From Microcaldota archaeon (GTDB lineage Archaea > Micrarchaeota > Micrarchaeia > Norongarragalinales > UBA97): 6,602 nucleotides of DNA. Under the pieces are notes generated by a model. That model had not been told where the DNA came from. It saw only the letters and a list, made by a program, of their open reading frames with translations, and made no database searches. Below, in pieces: positions 1 to 4,851 of this stretch; within the stretch, counting starts at the first letter, position 1, and each line of letters starts with the position of its first letter. The translations under genes and the position numbers were made by a program. The DNA lies in contig JACRGG010000056.1 of the NCBI GenBank assembly GCA_016217775.1, positions 1 to 6,602 of the forward strand. Reading direction: 5' to 3'.

Positions 1-2
1 AC

Positions 3-131
3 GGAAGCCAATCCGAACAAGGAGCGCAAACAACTTCAGTGCTAATGAGCTTCTTCCAAACCGCGCGACTACGAGAAGAAAACTTCACGCAATTTATGCA
101 AGAAATAACACAAAACCGCCTACAAAACTAA
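3..131 (+). CDS. IS66-like transposase, C-terminal end (partial, 5' end outside window)
   Basis: This frame is open from the window edge to a TAA at 129-131 and encodes 42 residues. The sequence SEQGAQTTSVLMSFFQTARL near residues 4-23 resembles the C-terminal tail of IS66-family DDE transposases, where a short S/D-x-x-GA block precedes a helix of the type 'ILxSxxxTAKLxGxNP'. The resemblance is by eye and short. It is strengthened by the DNA just downstream: an inverted repeat ending in TTAC, and a related element with 8-bp target duplications nearby, both typical of IS66. The stop codon lies inside the terminal repeat, 8 bp from the predicted element end. The catalytic residues would be upstream of the window, so whether the enzyme is intact is unknown. 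Confidence 0.6.
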   Translation, partial: GSQSEQGAQTTSVLMSFFQTARLREENFTQFMQEITQNRLQN

Positions 132-139
132 ACCGTTAC
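117..139. repeat. Right terminal inverted repeat of the IS66-like element
   Basis: These 23 bp are the exact reverse complement of 941-963, the left end of the MITE downstream. Read inward from the element end, the repeat begins GTAACGGTTTAGTTTTGTAG. IS66-family elements characteristically begin GTAA, so the element boundary is placed after C139. The stop codon of the transposase overlaps this repeat. If the element is complete, the 8 bp that follow (140-147, ACAATTTC) should be one copy of its target duplication, with the other copy left of the window. Confidence 0.8.
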
Positions 140-387
140 ACAATTTCTTTCTTCATTTCACTGAAGGAAACGCTACTGAAACAATAGCGTATCGGAGCAA
201 ACCGCATTTGAAGGAGTTGGTTAAGGAACACACGGATTTGGATGAGAAACTGCGCAAAGCGGTGATGAAGGACGTCGTTCCTTCTTTTGAGAGAGAGAGA
301 GCGCTAAAGCCGCATAACGAGAAATTGTATCAAGCGTATTTGATAATGCGCAAATACGGCTATCCTGACAAGAAATTGTTTGCTTAA
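140..387 (+). pseudogene. C-terminal remnant of an unidentified protein, probably truncated by the IS66-like element
   Basis: Directly after the IS boundary, one frame is open for 82 codons to a TAA at 385-387. It gives a charged, helix-rich peptide ending KYGYPDKKLFA, with a run around residues 18-40 (RSKPHLKELVKEHTDLDEKL) that looks like genuine protein. The frame enters the IS terminal repeat without a start codon and stops 5' at 106-108, so the natural N-terminus appears to have been cut off by the insertion. An internal GTG-ATG at 262-267 could start a 40-residue product but has no clear support. A short (GA)6G run at 289-301 encodes ERER. I do not recognise the family. It ends 17 bp before the next gene's first possible start and has the same orientation, so the two may once have been co-transcribed. 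Confidence 0.45.
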
Positions 388-403
388 GCAGGCAAAAAAA
401 TTC

Positions 404-409
404 GGTGAG
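404..409 (+). promoter_or_regulatory. Shine-Dalgarno-like GGTGAG that bears on the start of the next gene
   Basis: GGTGAG matches the archaeal anti-SD core (GGTGA). It overlaps the in-frame GTG at 405 and lies 4 bp before an ATT (414) and 10 bp before a TTG (420), both in the same frame. This favours initiation at 420, and less likely 414, over GTG 405. The protein would then begin at LVEYDFCWKRPYS. Confidence 0.35.
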
Positions 410-944
410 TTGCATTAAATTGGTTGAATACGATTTTTGCTGGAAGCGGCCTTACTCTGTTTACTACGGCGCCGCGGCGATAATTGGCGGAAAAAACTGG
501 GTTGAGGATGAGGTTGGCCACGGCGTTGCAGTCCGCGCGGACGCGCTCTCAACTTGGGTTTGCGCGTATTTTGAGAAAGGCGCTTTAAGGCAGGCAACAA
601 CTCACTTGCGGAAAAACTTGGAGGAAAACCCTTCTTTTCTCAAGCAAGAGCTGAAAAAAACGCGCGAGTCGGGAACTGCATTCATAGCGTTTTCCAAAAC
701 AATCAAGTTCGCGGACGAGACGCCAACGAGTGAATTAATTTCCTACTACGGGAAGTTCTACGATTACTTGGTGAAATACGCTTTTTACTTGTGGAAGAAT
801 TTTTACTTAACTGAAGCCGCAAGCGAGTTGTTCGAGAAATTCCTTGAAGAAAAGCTCTCCAAGGACGAGGTTGCGCAAGCCATTGCCTCATACTCGAATC
901 CAAGCGAGAAAACTGGCGTGCTGTTGATACTCGATTTTTTGTAA
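405..944 (+). pseudogene. 5' half of a PEP-utilising swivelling-domain protein gene, cut by a MITE
   Basis: This is the N-terminal part of the protein whose C-terminal part resumes after the MITE at 1069. The frame runs to codon 178 (the GAT TTT before the target duplication runs out). It then reads TTG and a TAA at 942-944 supplied by the MITE, giving a 179-residue product ending LILDFL. The content is predicted alpha-helical and rich in Tyr, Lys and Glu (for example ISYYGKFYDYLVKYAFYLWK around residues 111-130). I see no ATP-grasp (PPDK N-terminal) or PEP-binding TIM-barrel motifs. The start may be GTG 405, or TTG 420 on Shine-Dalgarno grounds. Deleting 941-1068 joins the halves in frame as DFFKNESDLGK, for a total of 448 residues from GTG 405. 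The isolated half lacks the phosphohistidine domain and is probably non-functional. Confidence 0.7.
933..940. repeat. Target-site duplication, left copy (GATTTTTT)
   Basis: These eight bases directly precede the GTAA end of the MITE and are identical to 1061-1068, directly after its TTAC end. An 8-bp duplication is the length known for IS66-family transposition. Confidence 0.85.
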
Positions 945-1060
945 CGGTTTAGTTTTGTAGGCGTTTTACGAGGTAAACTGCGTTTTTCAGTGATTTATTG
1001 GTTTTTGTCATTTTCACGAGCGCAAACCGCCAAAATTTTGCTACAAAACTAAACCCTTAC
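941..1060. mobile_element. 120-bp MITE-like non-autonomous element of the IS66 family
   Basis: The left end reads GTAACGGTTTAGTTTTGTAG inward. The right end (1041-1060), reverse-complemented, gives the same 20 bases with one change (C to G at position 5). The element is flanked by perfect 8-bp direct repeats. The left 23 bp are identical to the IS66-like end at 117-139. The roughly 80 bp between the repeats contain no complete gene and are T-rich on the plus strand. The element inserts a stop codon (942-944) into the host gene and contributes the first 21 codons, from a TTG at 998, to the downstream open frame. Because it has lost all transposase coding capacity, it must have been moved in trans. 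Confidence 0.85.
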
Positions 1061-1879
1061 GATTTTTTCAAGAACGAAAGCGACTTGGGGAAGAGGGCGG
1101 ATTTTATTGAAAAGAATTTTCCTTGGCTTGCAAGCGCAGACCCATTTGACCCGCCGTTGTCCAGAGAGCAAATGCTTGATTACGCGCAGTCGTTCAAGCC
1201 GCCGGTAGCGCAGACGCAAGCGAAAAAGGATTTCGGGCTGGAGAACGAGAGTATTGTCAAAACGTTTCAGGAAATGCTTTTTGTTAAGGACAAGAAGGAC
1301 GAGTACCGCCGAGAGGCGTTCTACAACGCGAATAAGCTGATGAATGAATTATCCAAGCGCCTTGGGTTGAGCTTAACCGAGCTTGGGTACTTGCTTCCAA
1401 ACGAGCTTCAAGACGCTAACGCGGTTCTGAAGAAAAAAATCGAGGAGAGAAAACAAGGCTGCACTATTGAAGTAATTGAAGAAAATTTTTCTATTACCGG
1501 CGGAAAGAATGCGGCCGCGCAGTTTATTGAAAACAATAAAACGTTTGAGAATCTGGAAATTCGCGGAATCTCGTGCTGCAAGGGCGTAGTGCACGGCTTT
1601 GCGAGCGTGATTTCCAGCAAGAAGGACATTCACGAGTTTGCTGCGGGAAATATTTTGGTCGCGACTACGACTAACGCGGAGTACTTGCCTGCGATGCAAA
1701 AAGCCGCTGGTTTTATTACCGACGAGGGTGGGATTACTTGCCACGCGGCCATCGTCGCGCGCGAGTTGAGCAAGCCGTGCATCGTGGGAACAAAAAACGC
1801 GACTAGAGTGCTGAAGAGCGGGATGCTAATCGAATTGAATGCAGGCAAGGGAATCGTCAGAATCGTTGAAGGCAAGTGA
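998..1879 (+). CDS. 3' half of the split gene: PEP-utilising enzyme, phosphohistidine swivelling domain
   Basis: The C-terminal ~105 residues (about 188-293) form the mobile domain of PEP synthase/PPDK-type enzymes (COG3848-like). A G-x-x-x-x-K-G-x-x-x-G start (GISCCKGVVHG) is followed by ILVATTTNAEYLPAM and the signature TDEGGITCHAAIVARELS. The phosphorylated His is residue 249 (codon 1742-1744). Cys replaces the more common Ser before it, as in many archaeal PEP synthases. Residues 22-187 are helical and continue the 5' fragment at 405-944. The first 21 residues are MITE sequence, so the TTG at 998 is not the native start. If the fragment is translated, an internal ATG such as 1171 is an alternative. 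No ATP-grasp or PEP/pyruvate-binding barrel is present, so even the intact protein cannot be a complete PEP synthase. It could act as a phosphocarrier or regulator (inference). Confidence 0.75.
   Translation: MVFVIFTSANRQNFATKLNPYDFFKNESDLGKRADFIEKNFPWLASADPFDPPLSREQMLDYAQSFKPPVAQTQAKKDFGLENESIVKTFQEMLFVKDKKDEYRREAFYNANKLMNELSKRLGLSLTELGYLLPNELQDANAVLKKKIEERKQGCTIEVIEENFSITGGKNAAAQFIENNKTFENLEIRGISCCKGVVHGFASVISSKKDIHEFAAGNILVATTTNAEYLPAMQKAAGFITDEGGITCHAAIVARELSKPCIVGTKNATRVLKSGMLIELNAGKGIVRIVEGK
1041..1060. repeat. Right terminal inverted repeat of the MITE
   Basis: The 20 bp ending CCCTTAC pair with the left end at 941-960 with one mismatch. They are in the same orientation as the IS66-like end at 120-139, from which they differ at the same single position. 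Confidence 0.85.
1061..1068. repeat. Target-site duplication, right copy (GATTTTTT)
   Basis: Identical to 933-940 on the other side of the MITE. Removing one copy together with the element (128 bp, which shifts the frame) restores the uninterrupted reading frame, the strongest sign that this is a real insertion footprint. Confidence 0.85.
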
Positions 1880-1900
1880 CTCGCCAAGTGCGGTTAGGAG

Positions 1901-1935
1901 CAAATAAAAACTTTCTTCCTCAATTAATTTAATTG
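1901..1935 (+). promoter_or_regulatory. AT-rich upstream region, possible tRNA promoter and upstream-gene terminator
   Basis: AAATAAAAA at 1902-1910 is a TATA-like candidate about 35-40 bp before the tRNA. CAATTAA and TTAATTG (1921-1927 and 1929-1935) form a 7-bp inverted repeat around one T and could be a second TATA-like element or part of a termination zone for the gene ending at 1879. Neither matches the expected spacing well enough to choose. Confidence 0.25.
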
Positions 1936-1944
1936 CAATCCGGC

Positions 1945-2016
1945 GGGCCTATAGTCGAATGGTAAGACGTCCCTTTGACGTGGGGAAGACCAGGAGTTCG
2001 ATTCTCCTTAGGCCCA
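1945..2016 (+). tRNA. tRNA-Val (anticodon GAC)
   Basis: A full cloverleaf folds by hand. The acceptor stem GGGCCTA/TAGGCCC has seven pairs. The D stem GTC/GAC (1954-1956/1966-1968) encloses GAATGGTAA. The anticodon stem TCCCT/GGGGA encloses the loop TTGACGT, and the T stem AGGAG/CTCCT encloses TTCGATT. The anticodon at 1977-1979 is GAC, reading valine codons GUC and GUU. The discriminator base is A2016, as usual for tRNA-Val. The CCA end is not encoded (the gene is followed by CT), so it must be added by CCA-transferase, common in archaea. There is no intron in the anticodon loop. A short T-rich stretch (TATTATTTT, 2018-2026) follows and is a plausible termination site. Confidence 0.93.
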
Positions 2017-2114
2017 CTATTATTTTCCAACTCGCGCCCCCAACTCGCCAGCCCCTCACTCATCCCATCAACTAATTAAACTCCACAAGCGTAATTTCTA
2101 GCAGGCAGATAACA

Positions 2115-2894
2115 ATGGCTTTTATTCTGGTTTCAAATGACGACGGGTTTGCCGCTCCTGGAATTCGCGCTTTAGTGCGCGAGTTGAAGAAAAAACACGA
2201 GTTGTTCATTGCGTGCCCCGACCGCGATTACAGCTGGATTGGCACTAGCTCGAACACGAAGATTCCAGTTAAAGTCAAGGAAAAAAAGTTGGACGGGCTG
2301 ACTTGGCGCGTTTTCAACTCAACGCCGGTTGACTGCGTGAACATTTCCCTCTCGCACTTGTTGGGAAAAAAGCCGGATGCGATTGTTTCCGGGATTAACT
2401 GCGGGCTGAACAACGGCGTTGCTTTCACCAGCGGCACTATTTCCGCCGCGGAGCAAGGCGCTTGGTTTGGGCTAGTGGGATTGGCTGCAAGCGTTGGTTT
2501 TAAGGACTTGAAGAAATTCTCTGTTAAAAACTCCAAGGGATACGAATTTTACTCAACCGCAGCTAGATTAACCGCGCGCGTGCTCGGCGCTTTGCTGGAG
2601 AGAAAAAAGCTTACTGCAGGCAGGGTGTTCAACTTGAATTTCCCGCAGGAAATAATTGATAAAAAAATTTATTTGACTTTCGCGCAGAAAGTAAGCGCTT
2701 ACCCGTATTTTGAAAGAAAAAACAACGAGTTCGTGCACGCCTCGTCGCGCCCTAAGGTGGCTGGAGTGGAGAAAAACGGGGATTTTAGCGCGTTCGAGCG
2801 GGGGCAAATCAGCTTGTCGCCATTAAACCGCTTTGAAACAACAGACTTGAAGAAATGGCGTTGGCTGGAAGAAAAAGCGAACAAAAAGCAGTAA
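2115..2894 (+). CDS. surE: 5'/3'-nucleotidase SurE
   Basis: SurE dephosphorylates nucleoside 5'- and 3'-monophosphates, and in some species short polyphosphate, using a divalent metal in the cytoplasm. The 259-residue length is normal for the family. The hallmark N-terminal ILVSNDDGFAAPGI carries the metal-binding acidic pair D9-D10. ACPDRDYSWIG follows with S40, the usual metal-ligand Ser. Then come STPVDCVN (residues 69-76) and PDAIVSGINCGLNN, with the ligand N95, followed by SGTISAAEQGA. All four metal ligands known from Thermotoga SurE are therefore present. The C-terminal half is more divergent and ends with a Lys-rich tail. The ATG at 2115 puts the NDDG motif at the usual distance from the N-terminus; its ribosome site is weak. 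The EEP gene starts 31 bp downstream on the same strand, so a two-gene transcript is likely. Confidence 0.93.
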   Translation: MAFILVSNDDGFAAPGIRALVRELKKKHELFIACPDRDYSWIGTSSNTKIPVKVKEKKLDGLTWRVFNSTPVDCVNISLSHLLGKKPDAIVSGINCGLNNGVAFTSGTISAAEQGAWFGLVGLAASVGFKDLKKFSVKNSKGYEFYSTAARLTARVLGALLERKKLTAGRVFNLNFPQEIIDKKIYLTFAQKVSAYPYFERKNNEFVHASSRPKVAGVEKNGDFSAFERGQISLSPLNRFETTDLKKWRWLEEKANKKQ

Positions 2895-2925
2895 CCGGCC
2901 TTAAAACAAACGGCGGCGTTGGGAT

Positions 2926-3879
2926 ATGGACTTAGGTAAATTGCTGCACGGAAGAAACTTGCTCGCGTTCCCCGCTTTGTTCTTGCTGTTTAAGGCCGCG
3001 GACGTTTTTCTCAACGGCTCCAACTGGCTTTGGGAACTCGTTGTTTTCTTCCCTGAAGGAATCGTCTTGGTTTTCGCGCTCGCATTAAGCGCGCTGTGCA
3101 TTAAGCAAAAGGACAAGCAGGGCTTTGCCGCATCGGTTTTACTCCTGTTTTTAGCAGCAGCGTTCCTGCCTGCAAATTGGAGTGCGCAAAGCCAAGGCGG
3201 GCTTGAATGGCAAACGGGAACGCAAATCAAGCTAGTGGCGTTTAACACTCTTTGGTGGGAAAAGCAGGAGAATGGAATGCTGGAGTATTTAGAGCCGCTT
3301 GACGCCGACGTCTACTTGCTGCAGGAGGCGAAGAACGCGGAGGAAGACGCGCAGTACATTAAGCGGGTTTTTCCCAACCACGATGTTGCTTTTGGAAGCG
3401 ATTTTGTCACCATATCCAAGCACGCGATTATCGAATCAAGCGAGGGGAGAACGCGCGGATATCTTAAAACAACATTGGCAATCGGAGGAAATAACGTGAG
3501 CGTGTTCAACGTGCACTTGAACAACCCTGTTTTCAGCCACCAAGGCGGGGAATTGGTCAGGGGCGCTTTTGAAGTGAAAAAACGGCAGTTTGCGGAATTG
3601 GAGGAAAGCACTGGAAAAAGCGCGTGCGAAATCATTGCCGGGGATTTTAACACGAAGCCAAACTCGAAACTGCTGGATTACCTGAAAAACACTTTTTTTG
3701 AGGCCGACAAGACGCGCGCGGGATTGCACACGAGCTGGATAAGCAAAATCCCGCTGTTTTTGATTGACTACGCATTCTACTCGAAAAGCATTAGCGCGAT
3801 ATCTTACGAAACCAGGCAAACGCCTTTCTCGGACCACGACTTGATTGAGGTAAAGCTAGTCCTCCCGCAAGCGTGCTGA
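2926..3879 (+). CDS. Membrane-anchored endonuclease/exonuclease/phosphatase (EEP) family protein
   Basis: This is a 317-residue protein with three predicted N-terminal membrane segments (about residues 12-29, 36-58 and 67-83) and a C-terminal EEP (DNase I-like metal-dependent phosphoesterase) domain from about residue 101. Catalytic motifs appear in order: VAFNTLWW (N107), DVYLLQEA (E134), FNVHLNN (H197), IAGDFNTKP (D240, N242), LIDYAF (D281) and FSDHDLIEV (D303, H304). This is the complete EEP set, so the enzyme should be active. The architecture recalls YafD-like bacterial proteins. The positive loop between segments 2 and 3 (KQKDKQ) suggests an N-in orientation, which puts the catalytic domain outside the cytoplasm (inference). 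The substrate cannot be told from sequence: nucleic acids, phosphoinositide-like lipids and phosphate esters are all used within the superfamily. It lies 31 bp after surE. Confidence 0.85.
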   Translation: MDLGKLLHGRNLLAFPALFLLFKAADVFLNGSNWLWELVVFFPEGIVLVFALALSALCIKQKDKQGFAASVLLLFLAAAFLPANWSAQSQGGLEWQTGTQIKLVAFNTLWWEKQENGMLEYLEPLDADVYLLQEAKNAEEDAQYIKRVFPNHDVAFGSDFVTISKHAIIESSEGRTRGYLKTTLAIGGNNVSVFNVHLNNPVFSHQGGELVRGAFEVKKRQFAELEESTGKSACEIIAGDFNTKPNSKLLDYLKNTFFEADKTRAGLHTSWISKIPLFLIDYAFYSKSISAISYETRQTPFSDHDLIEVKLVLPQAC

Positions 3880-3932
3880 AAATTTATTCGGCGAATGGGG
3901 AGCCCAGGCATTAAATTGCCTAAAGCCGCTTG
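3880..3932. terminator. Convergent intergenic region with small hairpins
   Basis: This 53-bp gap lies between the convergent EEP and PIN genes. It holds two short inverted repeats: ATTCG/CGAAT around one base (3886-3896) and AGGCA/TGCCT with a 6-nt loop (3906-3921). They are positioned for bidirectional termination, but stems of 5 bp without a strong T tract are weak evidence. Confidence 0.25.
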
Positions 3933-4355
3933 TCAGGCAAACGGGTTTATTACAGTCAGCCACGGTATTTTCCTGAAGTCTTTTTCATTCTCCGTGATTA
4001 TCTGGTAGACTCCCGCGTCCTCCATCGTCGCGGCGAGAAGAGAGTCGAAAAACGGGGTTGCGTAAGCTTGCCGCAACTGGTTCGCCCTCAAAACGTGGCT
4101 TGCCTTGTAAGCCAATACAATCGAGTTGCTTGCCAAGTCGGAAACGAATTGGTTTGCCTGCTCGCCGGTGAGCTTCTTGTGCTTTTCAGTGACTACGCAA
4201 ACAAACTCCGCTAAGTTTTGGGCGCTAACCAAGCACGTCTCGGAACGACAGCGTTCCGCCACTATCCTGACTGCGGCCTCGTGCTTGCTGGAACCGCCGT
4301 CAACCGCGTAAACGAGCACGTTAGTGTCAATTAATGCCAGAGAACCTGCCTGCAT
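3933..4355 (-). CDS. vapC: PIN-domain ribonuclease toxin, VapC family
   Basis: This is a 140-residue PIN-domain protein, a typical VapC length. VapC toxins are Mg-dependent endoribonucleases, usually cutting tRNA or rRNA, and are neutralised by the adjacent antitoxin. The conserved acidic residues are visible: D10 in LALIDTNVLVYAVD, E50 in SAQNLAEF, D104 in PFFDSLLAAT and D126 in TENEKDF. I chose the ATG at 4353-4355 because it places the LIDTN motif at the N-terminus, as in the family. The same frame could extend to 4394 (MQVTRRTKAG), but that adds an atypical tail and a longer overlap. The gene overlaps the antitoxin 3' end by 29 bp, implying translational coupling. A perfect 7-bp stem with a 4-nt loop lies inside the gene (4241-4258), likely by chance. 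Confidence 0.88.
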   Translation of the reverse strand: MQAGSLALIDTNVLVYAVDGGSSKHEAAVRIVAERCRSETCLVSAQNLAEFVCVVTEKHKKLTGEQANQFVSDLASNSIVLAYKASHVLRANQLRQAYATPFFDSLLAATMEDAGVYQIITENEKDFRKIPWLTVINPFA

Positions 4356-4602
4356 AAATATCCGCCCTGCTTTCGTACGCCTTGTTACTTGCAAGCCCTA
4401 TCTTAAACCCTTTTTCCATTGTTTGAACCAGTCTCTCCAAGCTTTTCTTCTCGTGCGGCTGCTTTTGAGCGGAGTAAAGCAATTCAATGGCGTCAGCAGC
4501 GGCGTGGCTCAAAGAGCCTTTTTTCCCGCCGTACCGCAATCTTGAGAGTTCCCTAAGCTTTCTCTCACGCTCTTCATCCAATGAAAGGAAAACATCAGTC
4601 AT
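4327..4602 (-). CDS. vapB: VapB-like antitoxin (probable ribbon-helix-helix DNA-binding domain)
   Basis: This is a 91-residue protein lying directly before the PIN toxin and overlapping it by 29 bp, the standard antitoxin-first order. The N-terminus has a short strand-like segment (TDVFLSLDEE) and then RERKLRELSRLRYGGKKGSLSHAAADAIELL, resembling ribbon-helix-helix antitoxins of the type 'RxLRELxxxRYGGxKGxLSxAxxEA'. The Lys/Glu-rich C-terminus (about 55-91) would be the toxin-binding, flexible part. The frame extends to an ATG at 4653, but the extra 17 residues would be encoded by the AT-rich promoter palindrome at 4629-4642. The ATG at 4600-4602 is therefore the better start. RHH antitoxins usually repress their own promoter, which fits the palindrome upstream. 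Confidence 0.8.
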   Translation of the reverse strand: MTDVFLSLDEERERKLRELSRLRYGGKKGSLSHAAADAIELLYSAQKQPHEKKSLERLVQTMEKGFKIGLASNKAYESRADIYAGRFSGIN

Positions 4603-4628
4603 AAAACCACAAGTATAACTAGCTAAAG

Positions 4629-4642
4629 GATATTTAAATATC
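4629..4642 (-). promoter_or_regulatory. Perfect 14-bp palindrome / TATA-like box upstream of the antitoxin
   Basis: GATATTTAAATATC reads the same on both strands and is centred about 33 bp before the antitoxin ATG at 4602. TTTAAATA within it resembles an archaeal TATA box. That spacing would put transcription a few bases ahead of the start codon, giving an almost leaderless message. A palindrome covering a TATA box fits an autoregulatory operator for a ribbon-helix-helix dimer (inference). The flanks AAAG and TTT nearly extend the symmetry, broken by one extra G. Confidence 0.5.
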
Positions 4643-4715
4643 TTTCTCTTCAATCAAACCTTCCTCCAAACGCAGCGGAGAATAGACCCGCTTGGAAACA
4701 GCCAATGACATTTGG

Positions 4716-4851
4716 AATTTTTAGTGCAGGTTTTTGCTAAGGCAAAAAAGTGCCCGGGGCCGTAAATTTTTAGTGCAGGTTTTTGCTAAGGCAAAAAAGT
4801 GCCCAGGCCGTAAATTTTTAGTGCAGGTTTTTGCTAAGGCAAAAAAGTGCC
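4716..4851. repeat. Three tandem copies of a 39-bp repeat (period 48-49 bp) at the 3' end of the DsbA-like gene
   Basis: Identical 39-bp copies lie at 4716-4754, 4765-4803 and 4813-4851. They are separated by related spacers of 10 and 9 bp (CGGGGCCGTA and CAGGCCGTA). On the minus strand the copy begins GGCACTTTTTTGCCTTAG and ends CACTAAAAATT. The copy at 4813-4851 encodes the last residues GTFLP and the TAG stop of the DsbA-like gene; the other two lie beyond the stop. Each copy can fold a 7-bp stem TTTTTGC/GCAAAAA around four bases and carries a T6 tract on the minus strand. The array may therefore be a multiplied transcription terminator. The spacers are too short and too alike for CRISPR. 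Confidence 0.9.

Larger units (their letters stand above)
1..139 (+). mobile_element. Right end of an IS66-family insertion sequence (partial)
   Basis: The segment combines the C-terminal end of an IS66-like transposase with a terminal inverted repeat that starts GTAA when read inward. The same repeat bounds a 120-bp non-autonomous element at 941-1060, which suggests that this IS, or a close copy, is the source of the transposase that moved it. Only the right end is in the window. The left end, the accessory tnpA/tnpB-type genes (if any) and the second target duplication cannot be seen. Confidence 0.65.

Noticed and set aside
289..301. (GA)6G dinucleotide run as a possible phase-variation tract
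   Set aside because: It is short, encodes ERER in frame, and sits in a probable gene remnant. There is no evidence of length variation from one sequence.
1973..1979. Reading the tRNA anticodon as TTG (Gln) instead of GAC (Val)
   Set aside because: Only the GAC register gives a 7-base loop with T33 before the anticodon and a five-pair stem. The A discriminator also fits valine.
3436..3837. Long minus-strand open frames opposite the EEP gene, and similar frames opposite surE and the other main genes
   Set aside because: They are antisense shadows of genes with complete catalytic motifs, show no recognisable domains, and overlap the real genes entirely.
4241..4258. Perfect hairpin CGGAACG/CGTTCCG with a 4-nt loop
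   Set aside because: It lies in the middle of the well-supported PIN-domain gene, with no T tract and no sign of a second function. It is likely due to coding sequence.
4356..4394. Longer N-terminus of the PIN toxin starting at 4394
   Set aside because: It would add MQVTRRTKAGRIF before the family-typical LIDTN start and increase the overlap with the antitoxin to 68 bp.
4654..4715. Possible gene or RNA between the antitoxin promoter and the tandem repeats
   Set aside because: I saw no open frame of note, no stem-loop and no promoter-like motif in these roughly 60 bp.
4716..4851. Three direct repeats with spacers, as in a small CRISPR array
   Set aside because: The spacers are only 9-10 bp and nearly identical to each other, and one repeat encodes the end of a protein. 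This is a tandem duplication.
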